Origin: Blastocladiella emersonii ATCC 22665
Lineage: Eukaryota; Blastocladiomycota; Blastocladiomycetes; Blastocladiales; Blastocladiaceae
Assembly: GCA_025594325.1 (NCBI GenBank)
Contig: JANHCV010000014.1
Location: 1,054,001-1,118,000 of the forward strand
Length of the DNA stretch: 64,000 nt
Direction of reading: 5' to 3'
Numbering within the stretch: the stretch's first letter is position 1; every line of letters starts with the position of its first letter. The notes under the pieces were generated by a model. It was given only the letters and a program-made list of their open reading frames with translations, did no database searches and was not told where the DNA came from. The position numbers and the translations under genes are program-made. Of the stretch, positions 42,707-53,050 are shown one piece after another.

Positions 42707-42829
42707 GGACGGGACGGAGCAAACTGAAGGTTGCCAACCGGATCGCTTTTTACTTCCTTCACTTAGCGCGCGCCTCCAGCGACTCAACTTCCCCGTGGTC
42801 TCCTGCAACGCGATGAGCTTTCATTGAAG

Positions 42830-44210
42830 GAACCAGCCGACAATGTGACCGTGTGCATCGCATACCACAATCTAGTTTTAGACCTCGAGCAAGCTTGGTT
42901 TCTCAGAACCGGACCAAGAGCGCTCAGATGAAGCGGGCCTACTGTGGAACGGTTGCGCAAGGTCGACGCGCGATAGGGCGGACCACGGGATGACGTTTGT
43001 TGCGACGTGGGACGCGTCAGCGCTAACTAACTTCGTGTGCATCATGATGCACGCATGGGCGGAGCGCTTCGTCTCGTTCGTCCCCACCTGGCAAAACTTG
43101 CTCATGCAGCAATACTCGCTTCACGCGAAACCTCAAGAACGGGAGGACTGTCAAGCTCGTGCTGACGCACGCCTGTTGGTGAGAAGCTGGCATCAGCGGC
43201 CGCGACGGCCTGCTCAGCCGACTTTCGCTCGCCTTCAGCTGCGCGGTGGTCGACATGCACAAATTGCATGGGAAGCATATCAATGTCGAACGTCATGATG
43301 ATTCGCAGCGCGCATCAAATAGAGCTCGCCGACAAGGTGTTCTAGCGAGTCAATAGCGCGTTCCGCCACCGGCCAGGTTGCAGCGATCATGAACAAAAGC
43401 GGTGAGCAGCACAGCCGATGGAGCCGCGCATGCTTGCGCTGGAACGAAGTCAGCTGCGCGCTCTGCTCAGAACATAGCTCGCACCCCTCATACCGCCGAG
43501 AAGGAGATATCGAGTAGCTACTCGTCGTGAGGGTTCACGCGGCTGCGTCGCTCCGCGTCGCTCAGCGCAAAGTCCCGAGGCAAGTAACCAGGACGCGACG
43601 CGACGCGACGCGACGCTAGGCCTGGCGGGCATAACGGCAGTGTAGTAATAGCGGCGGCGGCGGCGGCGGCGCAGGAAGAGCGAGTCCATCAACAGCAGGG
43701 GAAGGATAAGGATACAATAAGCAAGAATTTCGAGCTTGGGTCACCTCAGCAGACAAGGCACTGCAAGCTCAGGCAACGTGAAAGCATCCCGCGGCATGCT
43801 TCTCCGCTCACGAGCTCGCTTAAGCAGCACTCGTGCACCTTGAAGAGGAAAGTGCGAAAGCGATGCCAATGGAACTCTCAAGCCAACGGTCGAACGAAGC
43901 ACAGCACAGCACTTCGCTGCGCGGGCTCCACCCGAAGGAAGCGCCGAGGGGAGACGGGACCAGCCTGCGGTCGAGTTCATGAATTATGAGATCCATTGCA
44001 TAGAGTAATTCAGCTTCATCGATTAAGGGGAGCATATGGGAGGGGAGCAGTGCGGAAGCGAGAGCTGAAGCGAAGTGGCGCAGCGCGACACGGGGAGTGA
44101 TGTCATTGAGAAAAGTGTGACTGGAACGTGACGAAATTGCCAGTACCTCCACCACTCACTCCGTTCGGGTGTCAACTGTGCGGGGCTTTGCCAAAGTGCC
44201 CTCTCTCCGC
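42830..44210 (-). repeat. diverged direct duplication, copy 1, with dead minus-strand gene
   Basis: Aligns along its length with 44865-46175, about 1.94-2.03 kb apart. Shared blocks include CTCAGATGAAGCGG, GGGTCACC...ACAAGGCACTG, CCATTGCATAGAGTAA and GATGTCATTGAGAAAAGTGT. The minus strand reads protein-like in pieces (LPLIDEAELLYAMDLIIHELD; SESRLSRPSRP) broken by shifts and stops. The family is not recognised. A GACGC pentamer is expanded five times at 43592-43616 only in this copy, followed by a GCG run. Confidence 0.7.
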
Positions 44211-44864
44211 GATCACACGGCACTCCGGACGCGTCGTAGACGCGCGATGCAAGGAACTGCATGATTTGTGAACTGAGAGACACGGAACTCGCTTCAGACG
44301 TAGTGCAGACTGAGATCATGCTTCTGACTCGCATTCCTCAAAGGGGCTCGAAAGAAAGAGTCGCGACGCGTCAGAACCACGCGTTGGGGCCGTCGCAACA
44401 CGCCTTCTTTGCGCTTTTGTGCGTCTTCCTGCTCTTGAGGTGGATCAAGTCGACTACGGACGTGGCGGAGATAGCTGAAGGTCGCTGAATGGATAGCTGT
44501 TCAAGTTGCGTGAGCGACTCCTTGTGCAGCGAGTTGCGATCAAGCGCGCACAAACACGAACTGACTCGAGTGATGGTGGCTTTAATCGAGCGCTAGCGCG
44601 ACTTGATTGTGGGCGCCGATTACTCTCAACATCGCCTCAATGCAGCATACGCGCACGTAGCGCGTAGTTCCAGCGCGCTCAAGGCAACCGAGGTAGGACT
44701 TGTGACAGACGCGTCAAGGCGAGCCACTCGCTCATAACAGCATGCTGGTGTTCTGAATGAGCCGAAAATAAAGCAGTCGGCGATCGTGAACTAACAGAAT
44801 GTATCATGCACAACGAATGCACGCGAAGACTCGATCTGGACTACGCGTCGATTTTCCGCTCAGA

Positions 44865-46175
44865 ACGCGACCAACGATGATTCCGTTCGCGTCGCACGCT
44901 ATGAGCCAGCTCGAGACCTCGCGTGAGCTCGCCTCCTTGGGCACGGAACAACAGAGCTCGGATGAAGCGGATCTATGGTGGAAGGATCACGAAAGGTCGA
45001 CGCGAGTTAGGGTGCCACGGAATGTTGTTGACAGCGACACGAGACACTAAAGCGCAGATGGATGGATATCGTGTACGTCTTGATGCGCGCATGAGCGGAG
45101 CGCTTTGTCTCGCTCTTGTTCGCCTGATGAAAGTTGCTGACGGAGCGATCCTCATCGTCGTGCGAAACCCCGGAGAACGTGAAGATTGTCAAAATTGTAC
45201 TGACGCACGCCCGTCGGTGGAAAGCCAGCATCAACGGTTCCAACCGCGGTCGCGACGGTTTGCTCAGCCGACTTTCTCTCGCCTCCAGTTGCTCGGTAGA
45301 CCTTGACAAGGAGTTTTCAGTGAATCCATAACACGTTTCGCCGCTGTGCAGGTAGCAGGGGTCGAGGTAAGAAGCGGCCAGCAGCGCAGCAGATGAGCCG
45401 CGGGTGATTGCGCTGGAGCAAAGCCAGATGCGCGCTTCGCTCGTGATGAAGTTCGCATCCCAGGCCGCCGAAGCAGAGATACCACGTAACCGCTCGTCGC
45501 GAGGGTTTAAGCGACTTCGTTGCACAACCCTCGCTTGGCACGACGTCCCTTGGCAAGTGAACAGGACGCGAGGGGTCGCCGGGCGGGCACAACGGCGGTA
45601 TAGTGGCGGCAACGGCGGTCAAGAAAAACGAGTTTTACGACACAAGGGGAAGAACTAGAACACAAATAGCATCGCCTTTGAGCCTGGGTCACCACGGGAA
45701 ACAAGGCACTGAAAGGCCCAGGTACCGTGAAAACATCCCACAACACGCTGCTCCACTCGGCGAGCTCGCCTAAGCAGCACTTGTGCAGTAGCAAGAGCAG
45801 AGTGCGAAAGCCATGCTAAAGGAACACTCAAGTCACCGGTCGAGTCGAGCACAGCACGTCGCCGTGCGAGCGCCACCCAAAGGCGCCGAGGTGGGACAGG
45901 ACCGACGTGTCGTCGATTTCATGATTTATGGAATCCATTGCATAGAGTAAATTAGCTTCATTGATTAAGGAGAGCAAACGGGAGGGGAGCGGAGCGGAAG
46001 CGAGAGCCGAAGCGAAGTGGCGCAACGCGACACGGGGAGTGATGTCATTGAGAAAAGTGTGACGGCCACGTGACGAGCGTTAGCCACGAAATCGCGGTCA
46101 CTATTTGCCGTCACACAGCCTTCGGCTGGCACCGGCGCAGGGCTTTGCCCTTTCGCCCTCATCCAACCTCGCGCC
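44865..46175 (-). repeat. diverged direct duplication, copy 2
   Basis: Partner of 42830-44210. The corresponding minus-strand reading is LLSLINEANLLYAMDSINHEID and ARESRLSKPSRP, again disrupted. It has a single GACGC where copy 1 has five. Roughly 20 percent divergence by eye with several indels, so it is an old duplication. Confidence 0.7.
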
Positions 46176-47810
46176 GCGCATGCTTTCGTACTCTCTGACC
46201 AAATCGTGCGACCACCTCCCGGCATACAAACGCTCGCTTGCCAACCCTGCGCTTCGCCGCGCGAACGAACACGCCGATGTTCAGGTTCCGCGTGATGGCA
46301 AGATCAAGGAAACTTCTTAAAGGCGGCCAGCGTCGCCTCGTTGCGTTGATGATCAGCACAGGGCTAGCGGGCCCACTTTGTTCAGGGCCGGCCAGCCAAT
46401 CAGCGCGCGCGGAGCTGCAGGCGTTGCGCCACATCGCTCCACCGCACCGCTGCGGTGAGCTGGGCGCCAGCTGGGCGCGGGCTGAAAATCGATTTTCTTT
46501 TTTTCCTCGCCCCCTGTTTCCCTTGAGGGCGGGCTGCTGCAGTGCTTTTCAGGACTTCGCGTTTTTCGCGCTGCCCGGCGGCCGCCGTCCCTGCCCGCTC
46601 CCCCTCTCTCGTTTCCCCCGCGCTCCCTATCTTGTTCGCACACGCTTCGTCGACACAGCTCCACACTCTATACACTCGCATGTATTGCTGCCGCCGAGCC
46701 CGGCCCTCGCCCGGCGCGGGGCGGTCGCCGTCTCGCCGCGCAAGCTGGCGGCCGCGGCCCACGCTCGCGAAGCGCAAGCAATATACGAAGCCCTTCATCA
46801 CCCACACGAGTCTATCCTGCCTCCGTGAGCTCGACGCGTCTGTTGCGTCAGGCGGGAGCCATCGTTCCGCCCAAGGCGGCCGTCGCTGAGTGCGCCGCGC
46901 GCGGCGACGGGCGACGGGCGAAGACGACGCAGGGAGCCCGACGCTTGACGCGGCCCCCGCGCCGCTAGCCCGCCACCGTGAGACATACTCAGGGCGCCCG
47001 CTCGCACTCTCAACGCGCACGCACACCGCCGCGGTCGAGCCGGACTAGGACGCGGCTGCTGTCCGTGCCCGTGGCGAGACGACGGGGTGAGCTCCGTACC
47101 GCACACGACTCCCTGAGAGGGTGGTAGCCTGTTGGCGAACGCGCGCTGCTGTGCGCCCTCGCCGTGGCGGCCGACTCGGGCCGCTCCAAACCACGCATCG
47201 CGGCGGCGAAGCGGGTCGCGGCCGCGGCGCGCGACCAGCGCTGGCGCAGGACTGCGGCGGCTTGGACGTCCCTTAGTATCTCTTGACGGTCGCGAAGCAG
47301 CGGGGCGACGCCGTGCCTTGCGCCGAGCGCGTGGCGGGTGGACCGCGGCCGCGACCATGGCCATGGACATGGCCCGCACGCGCAGCGAGCTCTAATCCGC
47401 CGAGAAGCTCACCACCGCGACACACACACTATCGAACGCGAGAGACGGACCGTCTACACCGTCCACCCGCCGCCGCCCGCCCCGCGCCCGGGGGCGCGGC
47501 CGCGTCGCGGGCGGGCGGCCTGGAGCCCGCCTCACCGCGCGCGACTGGCCGCTGGGCGCGCCGGACACCGCCGCGGGGCTCGGGATCCGGTCACGCTCGT
47601 CAGTGAGAGTATTATCTGAGCCGTCGGCGTCGAGGCTGCGAGGATACGAGGGGTATTGAGGCGAGTGAGGTGAGCGACGGCGGCGGTCGGTGCACACGGC
47701 GAGGCGCAATATGGGGCTATCCACCCCCGCCGCGCGACCCTGACCGCTGCGCCGCTACGCCGGGCACCGACCCCCGCCCCGCCCGCCCGCCGGCCGCCGG
47801 CTATAAAGAG
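46176..47810. other. CpG-rich intergenic stretch
   Basis: Very GC- and CpG-rich from about 46400. All long frames here look like composition artefacts (R, A, P, S only). The one structured item is a single unit of the 26-bp satellite at 46328-46353. Confidence 0.4.
46328..46353 (+). repeat. solitary unit of the 26-bp satellite
   Basis: One full unit beginning CAGCGTCGCCTCGTTGCG, followed by CAGC, the start of a next unit. It equals the consensus of the array at 48642-49188, 2.3 kb away. Confidence 0.75.
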
Positions 47811-48380
47811 AGGGCCGCCGCCGCCTCCACATTCTTCTCCTCACAGCGGCCTTCGCCGGCCGTTCATCATCACCATGTATGCCTCGCGCGTCCCCACCTG
47901 CCTCGCCCGAGCCGCCACGCGCTCCACGCTGATGCTGACGTTCATCCTCCCGCCCGCTCGCACCGCGTAGATCTCAACCATGCCCGCACCGCTTCCCTGA
48001 CCGTCGGCCGCTGCAGGTACGTCGTACACGCCCACCGCGCCACCACGACGCACGCTGACATCGCCCTTACGCGCCTGTAGCTCGGGCTGACCAGCAACCC
48101 GCCGTCGTCGTTGCCCGCTGATGCACGTCCTGGTATGCTCTCCTCGCTCGCTCACCCGCTCCTCGCACGCAGGACTCGATCACTAACGACTGCGCCTCGC
48201 GCCTCCCACTCCTAGGCAACAACGACCTCTGCACCAACAGCAACACGGCGTCGGCTCAGTCTCGCCCGCGCGCCTCGTGTTCTGCACGGCGCCGCCGTCT
48301 TGGCCGGCGGCCTCGTCGCTCGCTCGGCGATCGCCTTCGCGCTGACGGCGGCGGCGCTCGGGCCGGTGCCTGACTAAGGT
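47811..48380 (+). other. possible small multi-exon gene, structure unresolved
   Basis: Downstream of the TATA box lie several intron-like signals in series. One runs from GTATG at 47877 to CGTAG at 47970 with CTGAC; one from GTACG at 48017 to TGTAG at 48080 with CTGAC (an excellent match to this genome's consensus); one from GTATG at 48133 to an acceptor at 48172 or, with CTAAC, at 48215. The last segment could read a hydrophobic C-terminus (GAAVLAGGLVARSAIAFAL) to a TGA near 48374. I could not join these into one uninterrupted frame, so either a site is misjudged, the product is non-coding, or it is a decayed gene. Confidence 0.25.
47812..47817 (+). promoter_or_regulatory. TATA box candidate
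   Basis: TATAAA in an otherwise extremely GC-rich stretch, 58 bp upstream of a CATCACCATG start context at 47875. Confidence 0.4.
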
Positions 48381-48641
48381 TCCGGCGCCGAAAACGTGTT
48401 CGTGCAGCGGCGGGTCGGCGGGTCGGGCCGGATCGGGGGTGGGGCGGGTTGGGGCGGTGGGGTGGGCTGGTGGATGCTATATTCGGACGAACCGGGCGCG
48501 CGCGCGTGCGCGTGCGGCGCGGCGCGTCGGGCGGGTCATGGGGTCAGTTGTGGCGCAAGCCGACCAATAAACTGCTTGACGAACAAGAACGCTGATTGGC
48601 TGAGCACCCCGCTCCAAAGTTGCAGAGCGGGCGTAGTGGAT
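48381..48641. other. GC-rich spacer with alternating CG tract
   Basis: G-rich tract (GGGGTGGGGCGGGTTGGGG near 48436) and an alternating GC/GT tract at about 48495-48515 that could adopt left-handed DNA. It ends directly at the satellite array. Confidence 0.4.
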
Positions 48642-49188
48642 CAGCGTTGCCTCGTTGCATTGATTGTCAGCGTCGCCTCCTTACGTCAATGTTCAGCGTC
48701 GCCTCGTTGAGTTGAAGTTCAGCGTCACCTCGTTGCGTTCATGATCAGCGTCGGCTCGTTGCATCGATGACCAGCGTCGCCTTGTTATATTGAAGTTCAG
48801 CGCCGCCTTGTTGCGTCAATGAACAGCGTCGCCTTGTTGGGTCGTGATCAACGTCGCCTTGTTGCATTAATCATCAGCGTCAGCCCGTTGTGTCGATGAC
48901 TAGCGTCGCCTCGTTGCGTTGATGGTGAGCGTCGCCTTGTTGCGTCAATGACCAGCGTCGCCTCGTTGCGTCAATGACCAGCGTCGCCTCATTGCCTTGC
49001 GTTGATGATCAACGTTGCCTTATTGGGTTGACAATCAGCGCCGCGTTGTGTCTATGACCAGCATCGCCTTGTTGAGTTCGTAATCAACGTCGCCTCGTTG
49101 CGTTCATGATCAGTGTTGCCTCGTTGCTTTCATGATCAGCGTTGCCTCGTTGCGTTGATTGCCAGCGTCGCCTCGTTCCGTCGCTGAG
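48642..49188 (+). repeat. 26-bp minisatellite array, about 21 units
   Basis: Units start at 48642, 48668, 48694, 48720, 48746, 48772, 48798, 48824 and so on to 49163, with an almost exact 26-bp period (one 31-bp and one 23-bp interval near 48979-49059). Consensus begins CAGCGTCGCCTCGTTGCG; units differ at a few positions each. No spacers between units, so it is not a CRISPR array. No long frame runs through it. Confidence 0.92.
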
Positions 49189-49659
49189 TGACGCCGCGCC
49201 GCGCAACAGTGATTTAAGCCAAGATGAATCTCGAGTGCTGCGCTTGAGAGTCGACTAACGAACGAGTTGAGTTAGCTCAGACTACGCTGAAGTCGTCATA
49301 GCGAAACTATTGCGTTATTGTCGAGTTTCTGCCCCAGGATATGGTTGCTCATCTCCATCGCGACACGATCAAGGCAAGGATCAGGGGCTGCGACTCAACT
49401 CAGCCGCGCTGCTGCTGCTGTTGCCGCCTAACATGCTGCGCAGAGCGACAGTGACAAGGTAACACGTAAGGTGAACCGAAAAATTAACTGTGCAAGGAAA
49501 GCTAAATGAGGTACAGGGGCCAACTTGGCGCGGATGCGGCTAAAGTCGCACAGCAACCAAGAAACGTCATTGACACATCAAGTAGCAACAACAGAGTACA
49601 TTTTTGTTGCGGGTTGACTTTGATTCAGCGAGGGCGCGCGAGGGAGAAAGGGCGAGGGG
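49189..49659. other. intergenic, nothing recognised
   Basis: 470 bp between the satellite and the left direct repeat of the Myb/SANT-like gene. Lower GC; CTGCTGCTGCTG run near 49408-49421. No supported gene. Confidence 0.4.
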
Positions 49660-49687
49660 ACGCGTTCAGCCACTCACGTGACATGTA
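49660..49687 (+). repeat. direct repeat, left of Myb/SANT-like gene
   Basis: ACGCGTTCAGCCAC then TCACGTGACATGTA. The copy at 50303-50332 differs only by a two-base AG insertion. Both contain the E-box CACGTG. Confidence 0.7.
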
Positions 49688-49851
49688 TCAGCCTGATGAG
49701 GCAAGCCCAAATGTGACAATCAACGCCAGACCCGGTGGCGGAGCAGGTGGAGGTACGGTTGCAGATGCGGCAGGCGGAGGCGCAGAACCAGAAGCCGAAA
49801 GCGAGCTGGGTGCGACCGTTGAGGACAAGGTGGTTGAAGTAAGTGCATTGC

Positions 49852-50217
49852 TTACATGCGCGTTGAACGGTGGCACACGTGTTGAAAGTTCAGCGCGGTC
49901 GTTGGATCGTTGTTGATGAGAGCGAGCCGCAGGGCTGAGAGAGAGGACGGGTCGCGCAGATCTGCGGCGGACAGCGACAGCGACGCGAGCAGTCCATGGT
50001 ATGCGTCGATCAGCTCATGGAGCTTCTTGCCGACGGGCTCAGGGGCGCGTGTATGAGCAGAATGCTGAGCGAGCCAGGCGGCAGCGTGTCGAGCGGCAGC
50101 AGCGCGGTGGCCGCGCGACGCGAAGGTGGCGTCGTTGCTCGAGTCGAGGCACAGCCAGTCGACGAGGCGGTCACACTCCTCCGCGGTCCACCTTGGCCGA
50201 CTGTCGTGTTGCGGCAT
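49852..50217 (-). CDS. Myb/SANT-like DNA-binding protein, short
   Basis: A 121-aa frame from ATG 50217. Near the N-terminus, RPRWTAEECDRLVDWLCLD starts a tri-helical Myb/SANT-like domain; GKKLHELIDAYHGLLASL gives its last helix. Such domains occur both in fungal transcription factors and in host genes derived from PIF/Harbinger-type transposons. The frame ends soon after LINNDPTTALNF. A P/S/A-rich frame further on (to about 49688) may be a second exon, but I could not find a joining intron. The gene lies between two direct repeats. Confidence 0.5.
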   Translation of the reverse strand: MPQHDSRPRWTAEECDRLVDWLCLDSSNDATFASRGHRAAAARHAAAWLAQHSAHTRAPEPVGKKLHELIDAYHGLLASLSLSAADLRDPSSLSALRLALINNDPTTALNFQHVCHRSTRM

Positions 50218-50302
50218 GTTACAGCCGCTCAAGCTTTCGTTTCGTGGAGGAGAAGTGGAGTGCGCAACGTCGCCCGAGCCAAAGTCGCGAGCAAGCCGCA
50301 AA

Positions 50303-50332
50303 ACGCGTTCAGCCACAGTCACGTGACATGTA
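50303..50332 (+). repeat. direct repeat, right of Myb/SANT-like gene
   Basis: Matches 49660-49687 with a two-base insertion and lies 86 bp upstream of the gene's ATG, so its CACGTG could act as a promoter element. Confidence 0.7.
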
Positions 50333-50406
50333 CGACGTGATGAAACCAAGTGAAATCCGCCAAAAGCACGTGACGCAGACCGAGACTTTCGAAGGGGCCA
50401 CCCAAT

Positions 50407-50446
50407 ATTTCAGGGCAAAGCCCTTCATTTCAGGGCAAAGCCCTGC
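50407..50446. repeat. two 20-bp tandem units with GGGC-AAA-GCCC hairpins
   Basis: ATTTCAGGGCAAAGCCCT occurs at 50407 and again at 50427. Each unit can fold as AGGGC/GCCCT over AAA. Related AGGGCTTTGCCCT-like words are at about 46140 and 44176 in the two copies of the large duplication. Confidence 0.6.
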
Positions 50447-50780
50447 AATGTCTCGCGGCTCACCCCGCATTGCTTTGGCCGTTTGGGACGCGTCGCGATT
50501 CATTCACGAGTGCGACGGGCGACGGGCGACGGGCGGGATGCCGTCTGTGAGCCGGACGCAGGTAGGCCTCAGCGGCGCCGTGCCCGCTCCATCACCCACC
50601 AAGCATCCGAGCCTTCCTTCCTTCCTTCAGGATCGGGAGAAACACGTCAAGGAAGACGAGAGAGGCTGTATGTAGGAATGATTTCCTCGTCACATGCATC
50701 CCATCGACCGATACTGGCCGAGTCGACACGCAGCGGCCACGCGTTTGCCGAAACCGGGGATGAATCACTCGTGGTTGAGC
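50447..50780. other. intergenic, nothing recognised
   Basis: Contains a CCTTCCTTCCTT run (about 50613-50627). No supported gene. Confidence 0.35.
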
Positions 50781-51720
50781 GATCCGTGACCAGTGCGCAC
50801 GCGTGCCCGTTGGCCGCCGTCGTCTCGACTCGAGGGCATGGCGCCGTCGGATCTCGCCTGAGGTTAACAGGTGCTCGTGAGCGCATAGCGGGCGAGGCCG
50901 ACGAAGCAGACGCGGTCGAGGCAGAGTGGATCAGAGTGCCGGCGCGTGCGCGAGATCGCGGGCCGCTCTCGTACAAAAAGTTCGGGGAGGGTGTCTAGCA
51001 GCGGCGAGTGGGGGCAGAGCGAGAGTTAGGCCGGGGGCGTCGCATGCCGCGGCGACGCGAGGCGGGTCATCAAAGTACCGATGAGCTGCTGACCCAGACG
51101 GGCCGGGTACAGCGTTTTTTTTCGTCCAAGCCTGGTTCTGGGATAAGCTGATTGAAGAGCCGGGGCGCGCGCTTTAGTGATTGAAAAAGCTCGAGCCGAG
51201 TCACATCGAACATGGATGGGGGATGGCCAGAGGGATCGATTCAATGCGTGCGAGCCGTGAGCGGAAGCGAGGGCCTTCTGAGGCATGTTGTACAAGAACT
51301 CGAGAGAAAGCCATTGGCCGGTAGCCGAAGGGGCTTCTGCTGAAGGTAAGGAGCATCACGGTCCTTGCGAGCAAGCACCTGACGAGAATGACGATGGCGC
51401 GCAGTTGAATGTCGGCATCCTTGAGTGGAGCCCATGCAATGTCAGTGACCACCAACGTCACTTTGCAAATTCGGACCTCGGAGCCGAAAGTTTCGAGTCG
51501 AATTTCGTCCATGAGCTTGCTCTCGCGGGTCTTGAGCATGACGATGACCGCGATTGCCCAGAGCGTATTCGCCTCGACAGCCGCATTGTACAGCTAGGGG
51601 TACATGGCCGGATCGAGAGGCATATTGCCGCCGGTCCACGCGCGCAAAGTGTCGACCATGTCGCGTCGTCATCGTCGTCGCCGATATTGTGTAAGACAAG
51701 CGCGAGAGCGACCGCGTAGT
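50781..51720 (-). pseudogene. duplicated decayed gene with 3' hairpin block, copy 1
   Basis: Direct duplicate of 52209-53050, 1.28-1.43 kb apart. The block at 50781-51000 (CCGTTGGCCGCCGTCGTCTC, GAGCGCATAGCGGGCGAG, CACGCGTGC words) is shared. Minus-strand reading from about 51700 to 51240 in shifted frames: IGDDDDDATW, then MLKTRESKLMDEIRL and LRAIVILVRCLLARTV. This aligns with NVGDDDGPAW and LVRLKAQTSRLL of the partner. At least two frameshifts. Confidence 0.5.
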
Positions 51721-51800
51721 AGACCTGTCGAGATTGACTTTGCGGCCCAACTCGTCCCCGCAGGAGCAATTTCGAGGGAGCGCTTGGGGTCGCGACTTGC

Positions 51801-51831
51801 GAGAGCAAAGAGCAAAGAGCAAAGAGCAAAG
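51801..51831. repeat. 7-bp tandem repeat
   Basis: About four units of GAGCAAA. Confidence 0.8.
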
Positions 51832-51869
51832 TCCTCCATAGCTGGCCGCGCCAGAAGTTCTCGAGTCTG

Positions 51870-52208
51870 AGATTGAATGCTAAGTCGCGCCTAGGGCGGC
51901 GGCGTCGCGCACCGTGAGGTGCAAAGCGATATTTAGCTGCAGCGCGGGCGCGAGCGCGAGAGCACGTTGTGCGCGCGGCATGAGTAATCTATTGCGTGGA
52001 GTCATTCATCTGCGCGGCCATATCGTTGGAGGGAGGCGGTGGTGGCGATAAACCCGAAGCTTAACCGTTCCCGTTCCTACTCGTGCGCCCGCTGACGCGT
52101 ACTGCTATCACCGATCGCCCGAGTCTATGCGCAAAGACCATGATGGTCGCTTTCACAATCGCTTCGTGAACATTGAGAGGCAAGGGCCGCCGAAACCCAG
52201 CAAGCTTG
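51870..52208. other. intergenic, nothing recognised
   Basis: About 340 bp between the two duplicate units. No supported gene. Confidence 0.35.
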
Positions 52209-52272
52209 GTCGATCCGTAACCTCGCGCACGCGTCCGTTGGCCGCCGTCGTCTCAACCTGACGACACGGCGC

Positions 52273-52328
52273 CGTCAGTCTCGCCCGGGTTATCAGGGCT
52301 TGTGAGCGCATAGCGGGCGAGACTGACG
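52273..52328. repeat. hairpin repeat, copy 2 (15-bp perfect stem)
   Basis: CGTCAGTCTCGCCCG (52273-52287) pairs perfectly with its complement at 52314-52328 across a 26-nt loop with GGTTATCAGGGC and GCGCATAG. Copies: 20799-20850 and the imperfect 50845-50903. Confidence 0.75.
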
Positions 52329-53033
52329 AGGCATACGCGGTCGAGGCAGAGAGAAATCGGAGTGCCGACGCGTGCGCGAGATCACGGACCGTTCCTGTAT
52401 GAGGTGACGGGGAGTGTGTCGATCAGCAGAGCGTTCAGCTTGGCGAGCGTAACACGAAAGGCGTGGCGATGGCCAGAAAGCGCTTGGTGTCGCGGCGGGA
52501 AGGCTGAGCGGGGAAAACTTGATCGCCGCTGTAAAGAGATGCCGAAACAATTTAACCGCGTGCGGGCCGCGAGAAGGCGGGAGCTCAGTCGGCACATCGA
52601 GTAAGACATGCAGAAGAACTTGGACAGGCTGCCGCGCCAGTTGCAGCATCAGCTCGTCGCCTACGCGGACAGATGATGCATAAAAGACGGCGCGAAAAAG
52701 CACGGCGGCATCGCCAACCGTGGGTATCGGCATATCCAAAAGGGTTGGCATCCTGGAAGGAACACGGTTCTGCACTGCGGGGTCGTCGACGCATAGAAAA
52801 TACAGCAGCCTGCTCGTCTGAGCCTTGAGCCGGACAAGGACTGCGAGGGCCTGCACCGCATTTGCCCGGATGGCCGCGTGTACAAGGGTCGCGTACGCGT
52901 GAGGATCGATCGGTATCTGGTTGTCGGTCCACGTGCACCAGGCCGGGCCGTCGTCGTCGCCTACGTTGCGGCGGACCAGCGTGAGAATGAGGTCGCAGTG
53001 GAGCTGCTTGGCCGCTGCGTGGACGAGAATCAC
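52293..53033 (-). pseudogene. duplicated helical-repeat gene fragment, copy 2
   Basis: 246 open codons without an ATG at the 5' end. The first 150 residues are protein-like and helical: VHAAAKQLHCDLILTLVRRN, YATLVHAAIRANAVQALAVLV, DELMLQLARQPVQVLLHVLL, again reminiscent of worn ankyrin-type repeats. The last third runs into the hairpin block and is not coding-like. An in-frame stop lies not far upstream, so the N-terminal part is lost. Confidence 0.5.
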
Positions 53034-53050
53034 CTTGACGGTGCGAAATT

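Noticed and set aside
46238-46828. 196-codon plus-strand frame crossing the solitary satellite unit
   Set aside because: Composition is S, R, A, P driven by CpG richness; no motif and it runs through non-coding repeat.
48642-49188. CRISPR array
   Set aside because: Eukaryotic context and units directly abut with no spacers; it is a tandem satellite.
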